The notes beneath the pieces were generated by a model. It searched no databases and had not been told where the DNA came from. It worked only from the letters and a program-made list of their open reading frames with translations. A DNA stretch of 64,000 nucleotides from Litoribrevibacter albus. GTDB taxonomy: Bacteria; Pseudomonadota; Gammaproteobacteria; Pseudomonadales; Litoribrevibacteraceae. Shown piece by piece: positions 54,233 through 61,962 of this stretch (within the stretch, counting starts at the first letter, position 1; each line of letters opens with the position of its first letter). The DNA lies in assembly GCF_030159995.1 (NCBI RefSeq), contig NZ_BSNM01000014.1, positions 1 through 64,000 on the forward strand. Direction: 5' to 3'. The position numbers and the translations under genes are program-made.

Positions 54233-55594
54233 TCACGACGGGCAAGCTTCAGCCTGCTGAAGCTCTGCTCGTTGAATGAAGTCATCTAAGGCCGGTCTAA
54301 ACTGGCACTGGCAACCCATCTCTACCAGCATCAAGTAAATCCCACCAATCACTCGATTGATAAATACGGTATCTGCTGAAGGTTGAAAATCACTCCAGTA
54401 GGGCAGAACGGATTTCCATTCCTTTAACACCTTTTTATGAACGTTCGATCGGCCAAAATCAAACCCGTCTGTGGTTTCAAATGGGGTCATAAATATGTCC
54501 GTCCATAATTTATAGAATTCATCTGGAATTCTTCGATTGCTCTGGGATCGGACATTTAGCTCTAACAGGGCTTGATTGAGTTGATCGTAGTCTCGGTTGA
54601 TGGCTGAGCTTAAACAATTTAGGAATGCTTGTTTATGCATAGCTGAGATAGGGCTAACACTTCCAAAGTCATAAACGATTAGAGTGCCATCGGATTTAAA
54701 GGCAAAGTTACCGGGGTGAGGATCGCTATGGAAGGCATTAAATTCAAAGACTTGCCGAGCGATGAAGTGAAAGAGAGTATTACCCAATTGGTTGATGATG
54801 TCTTGAGGTAACTGTTTTGGAACTTCTTTGATGGAAAGACCTTGTTCCAAACTGGTGGTCAGGATGCACTTAGTTGAATATTCGTCGATGACGGAGGGAA
54901 TGCAAACATTACTGTCGCTCTGGTGAAATTCTCCGAAACGCTTGAGTTGTCTTGCTTCTTCAAGGTAATCGAGTTCGCGAATTAAGGTCTCTGATAATTC
55001 TTCAAATACCGCTTCCAATGCAGATGGATCAACTTTAAGTAAACCACCAAACTTGAGTAACCGCCGTAAATGTTTAAGGTCAGACTTACAGGCTTTTTCA
55101 ACACCCGGATACTGGATTTTCATGACGACTTCCTGGCCGTCGTGAGTAGTGGCTTTGTGCACTTGCCCGATAGAGGCTGAGGCTATCGGTTTCTTCGAGA
55201 ATTCTGCAAAGATGTTATCTGGATAGTCGCCCAATTCCAGAATGATTTGGCGTTCAATGACTGAATAATCCATTGACGGCGCCTGATTCTGGAGGGCTGC
55301 TAACTCTTCGGTAAACTCTTGAGGAAAGAGGTGCTGCATTTGGGAGAGCATTTGCCCAACCTTCATGGCAGCGCCTTTCAATTCGCCGAGTGTGCTCACG
55401 ACTTGCTTGCCGATTTCCCGGTACAGTTCGCTCTTGGCGACTTCTGTACGATGAGATTTCTGGAAGCTGGAGCGAATACGATTTGAAGCGTATTTACCAA
55501 CAATAGATGCCGTCATACCTGCCAACTTGGTGGCGCGTTTACGATGACTGATCCATTTTCCTTTCTTTTGATGGCCTTGGTCGTGCTCGCTCAT
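54233..55594 (-). CDS. ABC1/UbiB-family atypical protein kinase-like protein
   Basis: A 453-residue protein from the ATG at 55594 (a GTG three codons earlier is possible). It has the family's KxGQ motif in AAMKVGQMLSQM, the Ala-rich loop ASASIGQVHKA that replaces the glycine loop, the ATP lysine in VVMKIQYPG, the catalytic HSDPHPGN and the metal-binding DFGS. UbiB/ABC1 members support ubiquinone biosynthesis or lipid handling. No hydrophobic C-terminal pair as in E. coli UbiB is seen, so it is a family member rather than clearly UbiB. It converges on the wax ester synthase gene. Confidence 0.85.
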   Translation of the reverse strand: MSEHDQGHQKKGKWISHRKRATKLAGMTASIVGKYASNRIRSSFQKSHRTEVAKSELYREIGKQVVSTLGELKGAAMKVGQMLSQMQHLFPQEFTEELAALQNQAPSMDYSVIERQIILELGDYPDNIFAEFSKKPIASASIGQVHKATTHDGQEVVMKIQYPGVEKACKSDLKHLRRLLKFGGLLKVDPSALEAVFEELSETLIRELDYLEEARQLKRFGEFHQSDSNVCIPSVIDEYSTKCILTTSLEQGLSIKEVPKQLPQDIINQLGNTLFHFIARQVFEFNAFHSDPHPGNFAFKSDGTLIVYDFGSVSPISAMHKQAFLNCLSSAINRDYDQLNQALLELNVRSQSNRRIPDEFYKLWTDIFMTPFETTDGFDFGRSNVHKKVLKEWKSVLPYWSDFQPSADTVFINRVIGGIYLMLVEMGCQCQFRPALDDFIQRAELQQAEACPS

Positions 55595-55684
55595 GCATTT
55601 CACTCTTTTTGCTAATTAAGGGCCGACGAGAGATGTCCATATTACTTGTCGCCCTAGGTGTTTCAGCACTTATTTATTTAGGGT

Positions 55685-56350
55685 TTAGACATCTACTTGT
55701 TCTTGACTCTCAAGCGTTTGGAACAGTTCTTCAAGTTTTCCGCCCATCTGAGCCAATGCAAAAATGGCATCCGGTAATTGTTGAGCAAATATAGGTAGGC
55801 TGTCTTTCAGTAATTGAGGGTTTTCTGATCGCTCCGCATTAAGTTCTGGTGTAGCAAGCGTGGAAATCAATCCCAAGATGGAATACACCTGGTCCTCAAG
55901 ATTTAAGTCTCCCCGGAAGCTTTCATCCAGATTGTTAAACTTGTCTATGGTAGTTTTCCATAGCCCTTCAATAGAGGTAAAAGCGGTAATGAATCCCTGG
56001 CAGAAGTGTTCTAGCTCGATACGAGTTGGTGCTGATTCAGACCAAGTCAGGTTCACTGCGGGGTTACACGAACCAGACATCAAATCATCAAACGCTTCTT
56101 TGTAATGCTGAACCATATTCAGAATGATTTTTTGCATTTCAGTTTGCTTTTCAGCATTGGCAGACTCGCCGTTGAATACAATAGGAAGCCATTCTTCGGT
56201 GGAGAGAAACGCAGGGGCGGAGAGAATGCCGTACAACAGACCAATAAATTGCGGGTAGTTCAGCGTTCCGTTAGGTCTGTCACTGTGACATAGAAACGCT
56301 TTGAGTTGCTCTCGATCTGCATCTAATAAAGGGGGGAGTTGGTCTGTCAT
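55685..56350 (-). CDS. UPF0149/YecA-YgfB-like protein
   Basis: A 221-residue protein whose N-terminal part LNYPQFIGLLYGILSAPAFLSTEEWLPIVF follows the UPF0149 (YgfB/YecA) pattern of a GxxxGxxxAP helix pair followed by EWLP. The rest is helical and acidic, with LNLEDQVYSILGLIS late in the chain. No C-terminal zinc motif, as seen in YecA, is present. Its role is unknown. It is 80 bases upstream of the ABC1 kinase gene on the same strand. Confidence 0.65.
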   Translation of the reverse strand: MTDQLPPLLDADREQLKAFLCHSDRPNGTLNYPQFIGLLYGILSAPAFLSTEEWLPIVFNGESANAEKQTEMQKIILNMVQHYKEAFDDLMSGSCNPAVNLTWSESAPTRIELEHFCQGFITAFTSIEGLWKTTIDKFNNLDESFRGDLNLEDQVYSILGLISTLATPELNAERSENPQLLKDSLPIFAQQLPDAIFALAQMGGKLEELFQTLESQEQVDV

Positions 56351-56551
56351 GATGTTGCATCCTTCAATCTATTACTTTCTCTGACATCCAACGTTCGGTT
56401 CCTCTTATCATCAAATATCAGACACTTACTTCCCAGAGTAGAGGAAAAGCCAATCCCTGGCTATGGTTCATCCCTGAAAACTACGAGTTCCTGAAAAATA
56501 CTCGTCATCCAGAAGCAACTTGTTCCTGAGGAATGACTTGTTCATGAATAA

Positions 56552-57418
56552 CTAATCGTCTTTGAAAATATCGGGCGTTTCTGCACGATGAAAGCCTTCG
56601 AAGGGTTCGCAGTTTTTTGCGTTAGGTAAGGGCCACACTCGATTCCCTAAGGATGCGCCGCCATCTATCCGAATGGATGTGCCATTGATGAACGATGCGG
56701 CAGGAGAGAGGAGAAAACAAATCATGCCACTGATTTCAGATTCTGTGCCCATGCGTTTCATTGGAACCGCGTCTTTCAGTTTGGGAATAATGGCTTTGAA
56801 AGCGCCATCGTAGGTGTCCATTCCACTGGAAATAATCCAGCCCGGGGCGATTGAATTGACTCTCACACCTTTGTGACCCCACTCAAACGCCAATGTTTTG
56901 GTTATGTTATCCATACCGGCACGTGCCGCGCCTGAGTGAATCATTCCCGGCATTCCGCCCCACATGTCAGCCGTAATGTTGACGATGGCACCACCGGTTT
57001 TTGACATGCTCTGGTTAAACACTTCACGGGCAAAAAGAAAACCGCCCATCATGTTGGTTTTAACTACGGCTTCAAATCCTTTTTGTTTGATGGTCATGGC
57101 TGGGCCAGGGTATTGACCACCTGCATTATTGATCAGACCATCAATTTTGTGGTGTTTTGACAGTACATTTGCGACCACGTCCGCAACGGTTTCTTCTTCT
57201 CGAATATCGCACTGGAAGAAGTCTGCGTTTCCGCCGTCTTCTTCAATCTCGGAGCAAACTTTTTCAAGTTTCTCGATGTTTCGTCCTATTAGGCTGACAC
57301 TCCCACCCAAGGAAGCTATCTCGTGAGCTGTACACCGTCCAATACCACTTCCGCCACCAGTTACAATGAAATGCTGACCATTAAAAATTCCTGGTTTTAA
57401 TACGCTGTTGAAGCTCAT
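56552..57418 (-). CDS. Short-chain dehydrogenase/reductase, trans-2-enoyl-CoA reductase-like
   Basis: A 288-residue Rossmann-fold oxidoreductase with cofactor loop TGGGSGIG (20-27) and NNAGGQ (about 96-101). At the usual catalytic YxxxK position it has S-G-A-A-R (within MIHSGAARAGMDN), as in the PECR/2,4-dienoyl-CoA reductase group, which reduces unsaturated fatty acyl-CoA with NADPH. This fits the lipid theme of the window. The nearest neighbours point away, so it is a single-gene unit. Confidence 0.8.
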   Translation of the reverse strand: MSFNSVLKPGIFNGQHFIVTGGGSGIGRCTAHEIASLGGSVSLIGRNIEKLEKVCSEIEEDGGNADFFQCDIREEETVADVVANVLSKHHKIDGLINNAGGQYPGPAMTIKQKGFEAVVKTNMMGGFLFAREVFNQSMSKTGGAIVNITADMWGGMPGMIHSGAARAGMDNITKTLAFEWGHKGVRVNSIAPGWIISSGMDTYDGAFKAIIPKLKDAVPMKRMGTESEISGMICFLLSPAASFINGTSIRIDGGASLGNRVWPLPNAKNCEPFEGFHRAETPDIFKDD

Positions 57419-57608
57419 TACCTACTTCCTTTGTCTGTCAGTTTTGTATACTACTTTTTATACGTCTACGTAGTGTAAAGGATACTACCAAGCGGGTGCT
57501 TGGTAGTGAATGGCCCAAATGTTCACTTTTATTGAAGAAAATGATCTTGGGGGCAAAGTAGGGCATAATGCGAATTAGTAACGATGATGCTTTTTTATTA
57601 GGACGGTT

Positions 57609-58643
57609 ATGAACGAAATTACTATCCAAACCCCAGACGATTGGCACCTACATTTCCGTGATGGTGACATGCTTAAAGAGACTGTTCCTGCGACAGCACG
57701 CTGCTTTAAACGCGCGATTGTGATGCCAAATCTGGTTCCGCCTGTAACGACTGCTGATATGGCAGATGAGTATCGTCAACGCATTTTAGCTGCGAGACCT
57801 GAAGGCAGTGACTTTGAGCCTTTGATGACGTTGTATCTTACAAACTCTACAACAGCTGACGATATTCGTGAGGCAAAAAAACGTGGTGTGATTGCTGCGA
57901 AACTCTATCCTGCTGGCGCGACAACTAATTCAGACGCGGCGGTTAGTGCGCTGGAGGGGTTGTACCCAATCTTTGAAACCATGGCTGAAGAAGGCATGCT
58001 GCTTTTGGTTCATGGTGAAGTGACGGATAACCACATTGATATTTTCGATCGTGAGAAAGAATTTATTGATCGTCATATGCAACCCATTACCGAACGTTTT
58101 CCTCAGTTGAAAGTGGTGTTCGAACACATTACTACGAAAGATGCTGCTCAGTTTGTGGAAGCTGCGTCTGATCTGGTTGCGGCGACAATCACGCCACAAC
58201 ACTTACTTTTGAACCGTAATGATTTGTTAGTGGGTGGCATTCGTCCACATAATTTCTGCTTGCCGGTTCTGAAGCGTAATATTCACCAACAAGCCTTGCG
58301 TGAAGTAGTTGCGAAAGGTTCAAACAAGTTCTTCCTGGGTACGGACTCAGCACCTCACGAAAAACATCGTAAAGAGTCTGCATGTGGTTGTGCAGGTTGT
58401 TACAGTGCTTGGTCTGCGCTGGAACTGTATGCTCAGGTATTCGAGGAATTAGGTGTTATTGAGAAGCTAGAAGGCTTTGCGAGCCATTATGGCCCTGATT
58501 TCTACGGTTTGCCTCGCAACCAGGGTACTGTTACCTTGGTGAAAGAAGAGTGGACTATTCCAGAGGAAATCACTCTACCAAACGGCAACCCGATTGTGCC
58601 TTTCTTTGCCGGTCAAACGGTTAATTGGAAAGTTAAAGGGTAA
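57609..58643 (+). CDS. pyrC: Dihydroorotase
   Basis: A 344-residue pyrimidine biosynthesis enzyme that closes carbamoyl-aspartate to dihydroorotate. The zinc ligands are visible: HLHFRD (His 13 and 15), the carbamylated Lys 98 in [19 protein letters not shown], and the Asp in [10 protein letters not shown]. Length and order match the class II (E. coli-type) enzyme. The gene is single. A terminator-like hairpin follows. Confidence 0.97.
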   Translation: MNEITIQTPDDWHLHFRDGDMLKETVPATARCFKRAIVMPNLVPPVTTADMADEYRQRILAARPEGSDFEPLMTLYLTNSTTADDIREAKKRGVIAAKLYPAGATTNSDAAVSALEGLYPIFETMAEEGMLLLVHGEVTDNHIDIFDREKEFIDRHMQPITERFPQLKVVFEHITTKDAAQFVEAASDLVAATITPQHLLLNRNDLLVGGIRPHNFCLPVLKRNIHQQALREVVAKGSNKFFLGTDSAPHEKHRKESACGCAGCYSAWSALELYAQVFEELGVIEKLEGFASHYGPDFYGLPRNQGTVTLVKEEWTIPEEITLPNGNPIVPFFAGQTVNWKVKG

Positions 58644-58660
58644 GCCCAAAAGCTTTAGGG

Positions 58661-58679
58661 TCTTGGCTTTGTGCCAAGA
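58661..58679 (+). terminator. Stem-loop after pyrC
   Basis: TCTTGGC/GCCAAGA is a perfect 7-bp stem with a five-base loop, 18 bases past the stop. The T content after it is moderate. Confidence 0.5.
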
Positions 58680-58808
58680 TCCGAAGCGTTTCTTAAAGTT
58701 TCTTATCCAAAGTCTTTGTCACCCGCCTTTCTTGCCTCAAGCTCGGTTTATTTCAACCACTCGTTTTTCAGTCACTTTCAGCTCGATACCGTATAAGTCG
58801 CTCTGAAA

Positions 58809-60206
58809 TTACTTGGTGACTGCCATTGGTAGTTCCACCGTCACTATAAAACTGGTCCGTTGCCCATTTTGCTGAACCGTCTCCGCATGCACTTGTCCTC
58901 CCAATCGAATTGTCAGACCTTTCACTATGGATAAGCCTAAGCCCAGATTAGTGGTTCCGGGTGTTCTTGCCTGGTCAGCTCGATAAAAAGGCTCGAATAT
59001 ATCTTCAAGCTGCTCTTCATTTAGATTTGGTTGCTCGGCTATTTCCGATATTTCATTACTAACAGAGATCTTTAGTTGTTGCTTAGTTTTTGTGAGTACG
59101 ATGTTAACCGATGATCCGGCCGTCCGGTACTGCAATGCATTGCTGATCAGGTTCCGGAAGATGGTGCTGAGCCAGTTGTCTTTTGAATACACAAAAAACT
59201 CACCCTCAGGCGGAATGGTTTCAAGGGCAATATTGAGTTCGCTCTGGGTTTCAAACTGTAAGTCGTCAATTAACGCTTTTAGCGTGGTTTGGACATTTTC
59301 CCGGGTTTCAAGTTTCGGATGTTTTTCCTGTTCGAAGAGTGGTAGCGAAAGAGTTTGTTTGATGATTTGGTCAAACTGATTGATCTCAGTCTGAATTCGT
59401 TCGAATAGCTGTTGCGCCGCTTGGGATTCAAAGACTTGTTCGCTTTCAAGCAACGCTAACGCCACTTGCATTCGGCTAATAGGTGCTCTTAATTCATGTG
59501 ACATATCCTGAATCAATCGATTTTGATGATTGTAGGCGTGTTTCAGTTGTTTCGTCATACGATCAAAATCACAGGCTAAAACAGCAATCTCATCTTTACG
59601 GTTTTGGAATTGTCCTGATATCTGAATATCCAGGTCGCCATCTGCCAGTGCGTTGGTGGCCTCTTGCATTGCTTTGATAGGGCGAGTGAGGTTTCTTGCT
59701 AATAAGTAGGAGAAGCAGCCTGTAAAACCCGCGACAAGGAGTATGACCAACCAAAAGTGATCGACAATGTGTCGGAAGAATTCACCGGGTCTGGGTGGAT
59801 GATCAAAGATCAGTCTGTAGCCTTTGCCCTGATAGTCTGTCAAATAATACCCAAAGTAGACATTACGCCCGTGTTTTTGGCCTATTGTCTTTTGTTCTTC
59901 TGAAATTTTCTCTGCTATGTCGAGAATTTGTGGCGGAATAGGGCGATTTAACAGATCCGATTTTTCAGATAAAACATAAACTCTATGTGGATGGATTCGC
60001 CGGTTAATTCTTTGAGCCCAGTTTATTAAGCCTGCTTCCCCGTGTCGTTGATACGCCATTTCAGCTTTTACCACAGCTTTGGATAGCGGTGGTGGCAGCT
60101 CATTGGATTGAGGTCGAGAGAGGCGAAGAACTACTGCCGTTATGATGATCATTACAATCATCATGATCCAAAAAGACAGAAAGATTTTACCGAACAGAGT
60201 GCGCAT
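58809..60206 (-). CDS. cpxA: CpxA-like sensor histidine kinase
   Basis: A 465-residue kinase with membrane segments at about 10-30 and 150-170, a periplasmic domain of about 120 residues between them, HAMP (about 170-225), the phosphoacceptor His 237 in DMSHELRAPISR, and an ATPase domain with NALQYR and GLGLSIVKGL. The order and H-box resemble CpxA, which senses envelope stress. It follows the response regulator gene by 15 bases in one operon. The operon diverges from a CpxP/Spy-like gene, the same layout as in Escherichia coli, which supports the name. Confidence 0.82.
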   Translation of the reverse strand: MRTLFGKIFLSFWIMMIVMIIITAVVLRLSRPQSNELPPPLSKAVVKAEMAYQRHGEAGLINWAQRINRRIHPHRVYVLSEKSDLLNRPIPPQILDIAEKISEEQKTIGQKHGRNVYFGYYLTDYQGKGYRLIFDHPPRPGEFFRHIVDHFWLVILLVAGFTGCFSYLLARNLTRPIKAMQEATNALADGDLDIQISGQFQNRKDEIAVLACDFDRMTKQLKHAYNHQNRLIQDMSHELRAPISRMQVALALLESEQVFESQAAQQLFERIQTEINQFDQIIKQTLSLPLFEQEKHPKLETRENVQTTLKALIDDLQFETQSELNIALETIPPEGEFFVYSKDNWLSTIFRNLISNALQYRTAGSSVNIVLTKTKQQLKISVSNEISEIAEQPNLNEEQLEDIFEPFYRADQARTPGTTNLGLGLSIVKGLTIRLGGQVHAETVQQNGQRTSFIVTVELPMAVTK

Positions 60207-60221
60207 GATGTATTGATTCGT

Positions 60222-60950
60222 TTAAAGAGTGGAATCTGAGAGCAGTTCTTCTTTGAACAGATAGCCCTGGCCTCGGATATTTGCGATGAGATCCGAAGGT
60301 AAATCTTCTCGTGCAAGTTTCTTTCGCAAGTTACTCACGTGAACGTCTATAGCCCGATCATACATTTCCAGGGGTCTATTCAGTACATCCAGAGTCAGTT
60401 GTTCTTTGCTTAAAATACGCCCTGGTGAACTCATAAAGACCTGCAGTAGTTTGAATTCAGCTCCGGTGAGTTGAATGAGATTATCATGATAGTAAGCTTC
60501 GTATCGTGCGGGGTTGATGCTTAACCCTGCCATGGTCAGATTCTCTGATGAGGCGTTGGTTGTCTGATCTGCTTGCTCTTTTATCACGGACTGACTTCTT
60601 CTTAAAATGGCTTTGATTCGAGCCACCAGTTCGCGAGGATTACAGGGTTTTGCAAGGTAATCGTCGGCGCCCATTTCCAGACCAATAATACGATCGATGT
60701 CTTCCGTTTTAGCCGTGAGCATTAACACCGGAAGTTCCGACGACTTCCTGACTTCTTTTAATGTGTCCAGACCGTCCATGATGGGCATCATAATATCCAG
60801 CACCATTAATTCCGGTTTAAAGGACGATAGCTTTGCTAACGCTTCTTTTCCGTTATATGCGCTCTCAACATCAAACCCTTGATTAGAGAGGTAATTTGCA
60901 AGCAGTTCATTCAAGGTGATGTCATCATCGACGAGTAAAATGTTTGTCAT
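60222..60950 (-). CDS. cpxR: CpxR-like response regulator, OmpR family
   Basis: A 242-residue regulator with a receiver domain (phospho-Asp 52 in LDIMMPIMDG, KPCNP loop) and a winged-helix DNA-binding domain ending IRGQGYLF. It pairs with the CpxA-like kinase and probably binds the GTAAA repeat upstream of the CpxP/Spy-like gene. The leader contains no clear ribosome-binding site but holds a perfect tandem 16-bp repeat (60958-60989). Confidence 0.85.
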   Translation of the reverse strand: MTNILLVDDDITLNELLANYLSNQGFDVESAYNGKEALAKLSSFKPELMVLDIMMPIMDGLDTLKEVRKSSELPVLMLTAKTEDIDRIIGLEMGADDYLAKPCNPRELVARIKAILRRSQSVIKEQADQTTNASSENLTMAGLSINPARYEAYYHDNLIQLTGAEFKLLQVFMSSPGRILSKEQLTLDVLNRPLEMYDRAIDVHVSNLRKKLAREDLPSDLIANIRGQGYLFKEELLSDSTL

Positions 60951-60957
60951 AGTACTT

Positions 60958-60989
60958 ATCTGTTATTACTTTTATCTGTTATTACTTTT
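60958..60989. repeat. Perfect tandem 16-bp repeat in the cpxR leader
   Basis: ATCTGTTATTACTTTT occurs twice head to tail with no gap. On the minus strand it is directly upstream of the cpxR start and separated from it by seven bases. The lack of an SD sequence there makes the repeat the most notable leader element. Confidence 0.8.
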
Positions 60990-61183
60990 TTAAAAGAGTG
61001 AGACGGTTGTCGTTTGGTCTAAAACTTCTAGTGTAGCCATAATCAGAATGATTCAGTGACTGGCTTTACCTATCTTAACGTTAACATGTCTCTCATATTG
61101 CTCTGATACCAATAGAAGAGAAGGGTTCACTGCTTGGTCTTCTGATATAGTCAAAAAATAAAACCCTCGATCTTTGCACATAC

Positions 61184-61199
61184 TTTACATTTTCTTTAC
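61184..61199. promoter_or_regulatory. CpxR box upstream of the CpxP/Spy-like gene
   Basis: On the minus strand it reads GTAAA-N6-GTAAA, fitting the E. coli CpxR consensus of two GTAAA units with a 4-8 base spacer. It lies just before a -35-like TTGACC (61206-61211) and a -10-like GAATTA (61229-61234) with 17-base spacing, an activator position for the gene starting at 61308. Confidence 0.75.
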
Positions 61200-61205
61200 C
61201 TGCTT

Positions 61206-61234
61206 TTGACCCACATTAACACTTGTGAGAATTA
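61206..61234 (+). promoter_or_regulatory. Probable sigma-70 promoter of the CpxP/Spy-like gene
   Basis: TTGACC at 61206-61211 and GAATTA at 61229-61234 are separated by 17 bases. The weak -10 fits the need for activation by CpxR, whose site ends seven bases upstream of the -35. Confidence 0.5.
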
Positions 61235-61307
61235 GACTGGATTCAATCGTTGGCGATAACCGAAAGCCGATATTGCTGACTCAAGTTAATTTCTTTAAAG
61301 GTGATTT

Positions 61308-61763
61308 ATGAAAAAGGCAACAAAAGCAATTTTACTGGCTGGTGTATTAACTCTAAGTGTTCCTGTATTGGCGTTTCGAGGAGGGATGGGTGAGGACTTT
61401 GATGGCGGAAGACATCATGATCCTATGCAGAAATTCGAGCATATGAGTTTGATGCTGGATCTAACGGATGAGCAGATTGCTCAGGTCCGTCCCATTATTG
61501 AAAAGAACATGAAATCGGGCTCACCACGTAAGGAACATAGGGACGTTATGCGAGAGTTGAGAGAGGCGGTGAAAAATGGTGCGGATCAGTCCGAACTAAA
61601 TGCCATTGCTGATAAAGCGGCTAGGGATGTCAAAGAGGATATACTGAAAAAGGCTGAGATCATGGCGGCAGTTCGAGATGTGCTAACAGATGAACAAAAG
61701 CAAAAACTTGAAAAGCTTTCAGATTTTAAAGAAAGAAAAATGTCGCGTTTCATGCATCACTAA
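61308..61763 (+). CDS. Spy/CpxP-family periplasmic chaperone-like protein
   Basis: A 151-residue exported protein with a signal peptide of about 22 residues. It has two LTxxQ-type motifs, LTDEQIAQV (about 56-64) and LTDEQKQKL (about 128-136), the mark of the Spy/CpxP family. These bind unfolded proteins in the periplasm and damp the Cpx kinase. Charged helices between the motifs form the cradle. Its position opposite the CpxRA-like operon with a CpxR box supports the feedback role. Confidence 0.88.
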   Translation: MKKATKAILLAGVLTLSVPVLAFRGGMGEDFDGGRHHDPMQKFEHMSLMLDLTDEQIAQVRPIIEKNMKSGSPRKEHRDVMRELREAVKNGADQSELNAIADKAARDVKEDILKKAEIMAAVRDVLTDEQKQKLEKLSDFKERKMSRFMHH

Positions 61764-61791
61764 ATCGATGTTTAGAGCATAACCGGGTATC

Positions 61792-61829
61792 GGGCTAAGG
61801 CAGTTAGCCCGAAGCAGCATTGCTTCGGG
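61792..61829 (+). terminator. Overlapping hairpins after the CpxP/Spy-like gene
   Basis: GGGCTAA/TTAGCCC (61792-61810) and CCCGAAGCA/TGCTTCGGG (61808-61829) are perfect stems that share three bases. The second is the stronger and is a plausible terminator despite the few T's that follow. Confidence 0.6.
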
Positions 61830-61962
61830 TTAAGTAACAGTTTGTATCATAATGTTCTTTGTTGTGTTTGGTTAAGGAAAAGAGTTGATAGGCTCTATAC
61901 TCATGTCCTAACTTGAGATATAAGTTTAAAGATAACAATAAAAAAACATGCAATAGACATTT

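Noticed and set aside
54214-54233. Strong terminator between wax ester synthase and the ABC1 kinase gene
   Set aside because: The 7-bp stem overlaps the stop codon of the minus-strand gene and has no T run, so it was left as a remark only.
55609-55794. Possible 61-residue plus-strand protein with one hydrophobic segment
   Set aside because: It starts in a short gap but overlaps most of its length with the better supported UPF0149 gene on the minus strand and has no ribosome-binding site.
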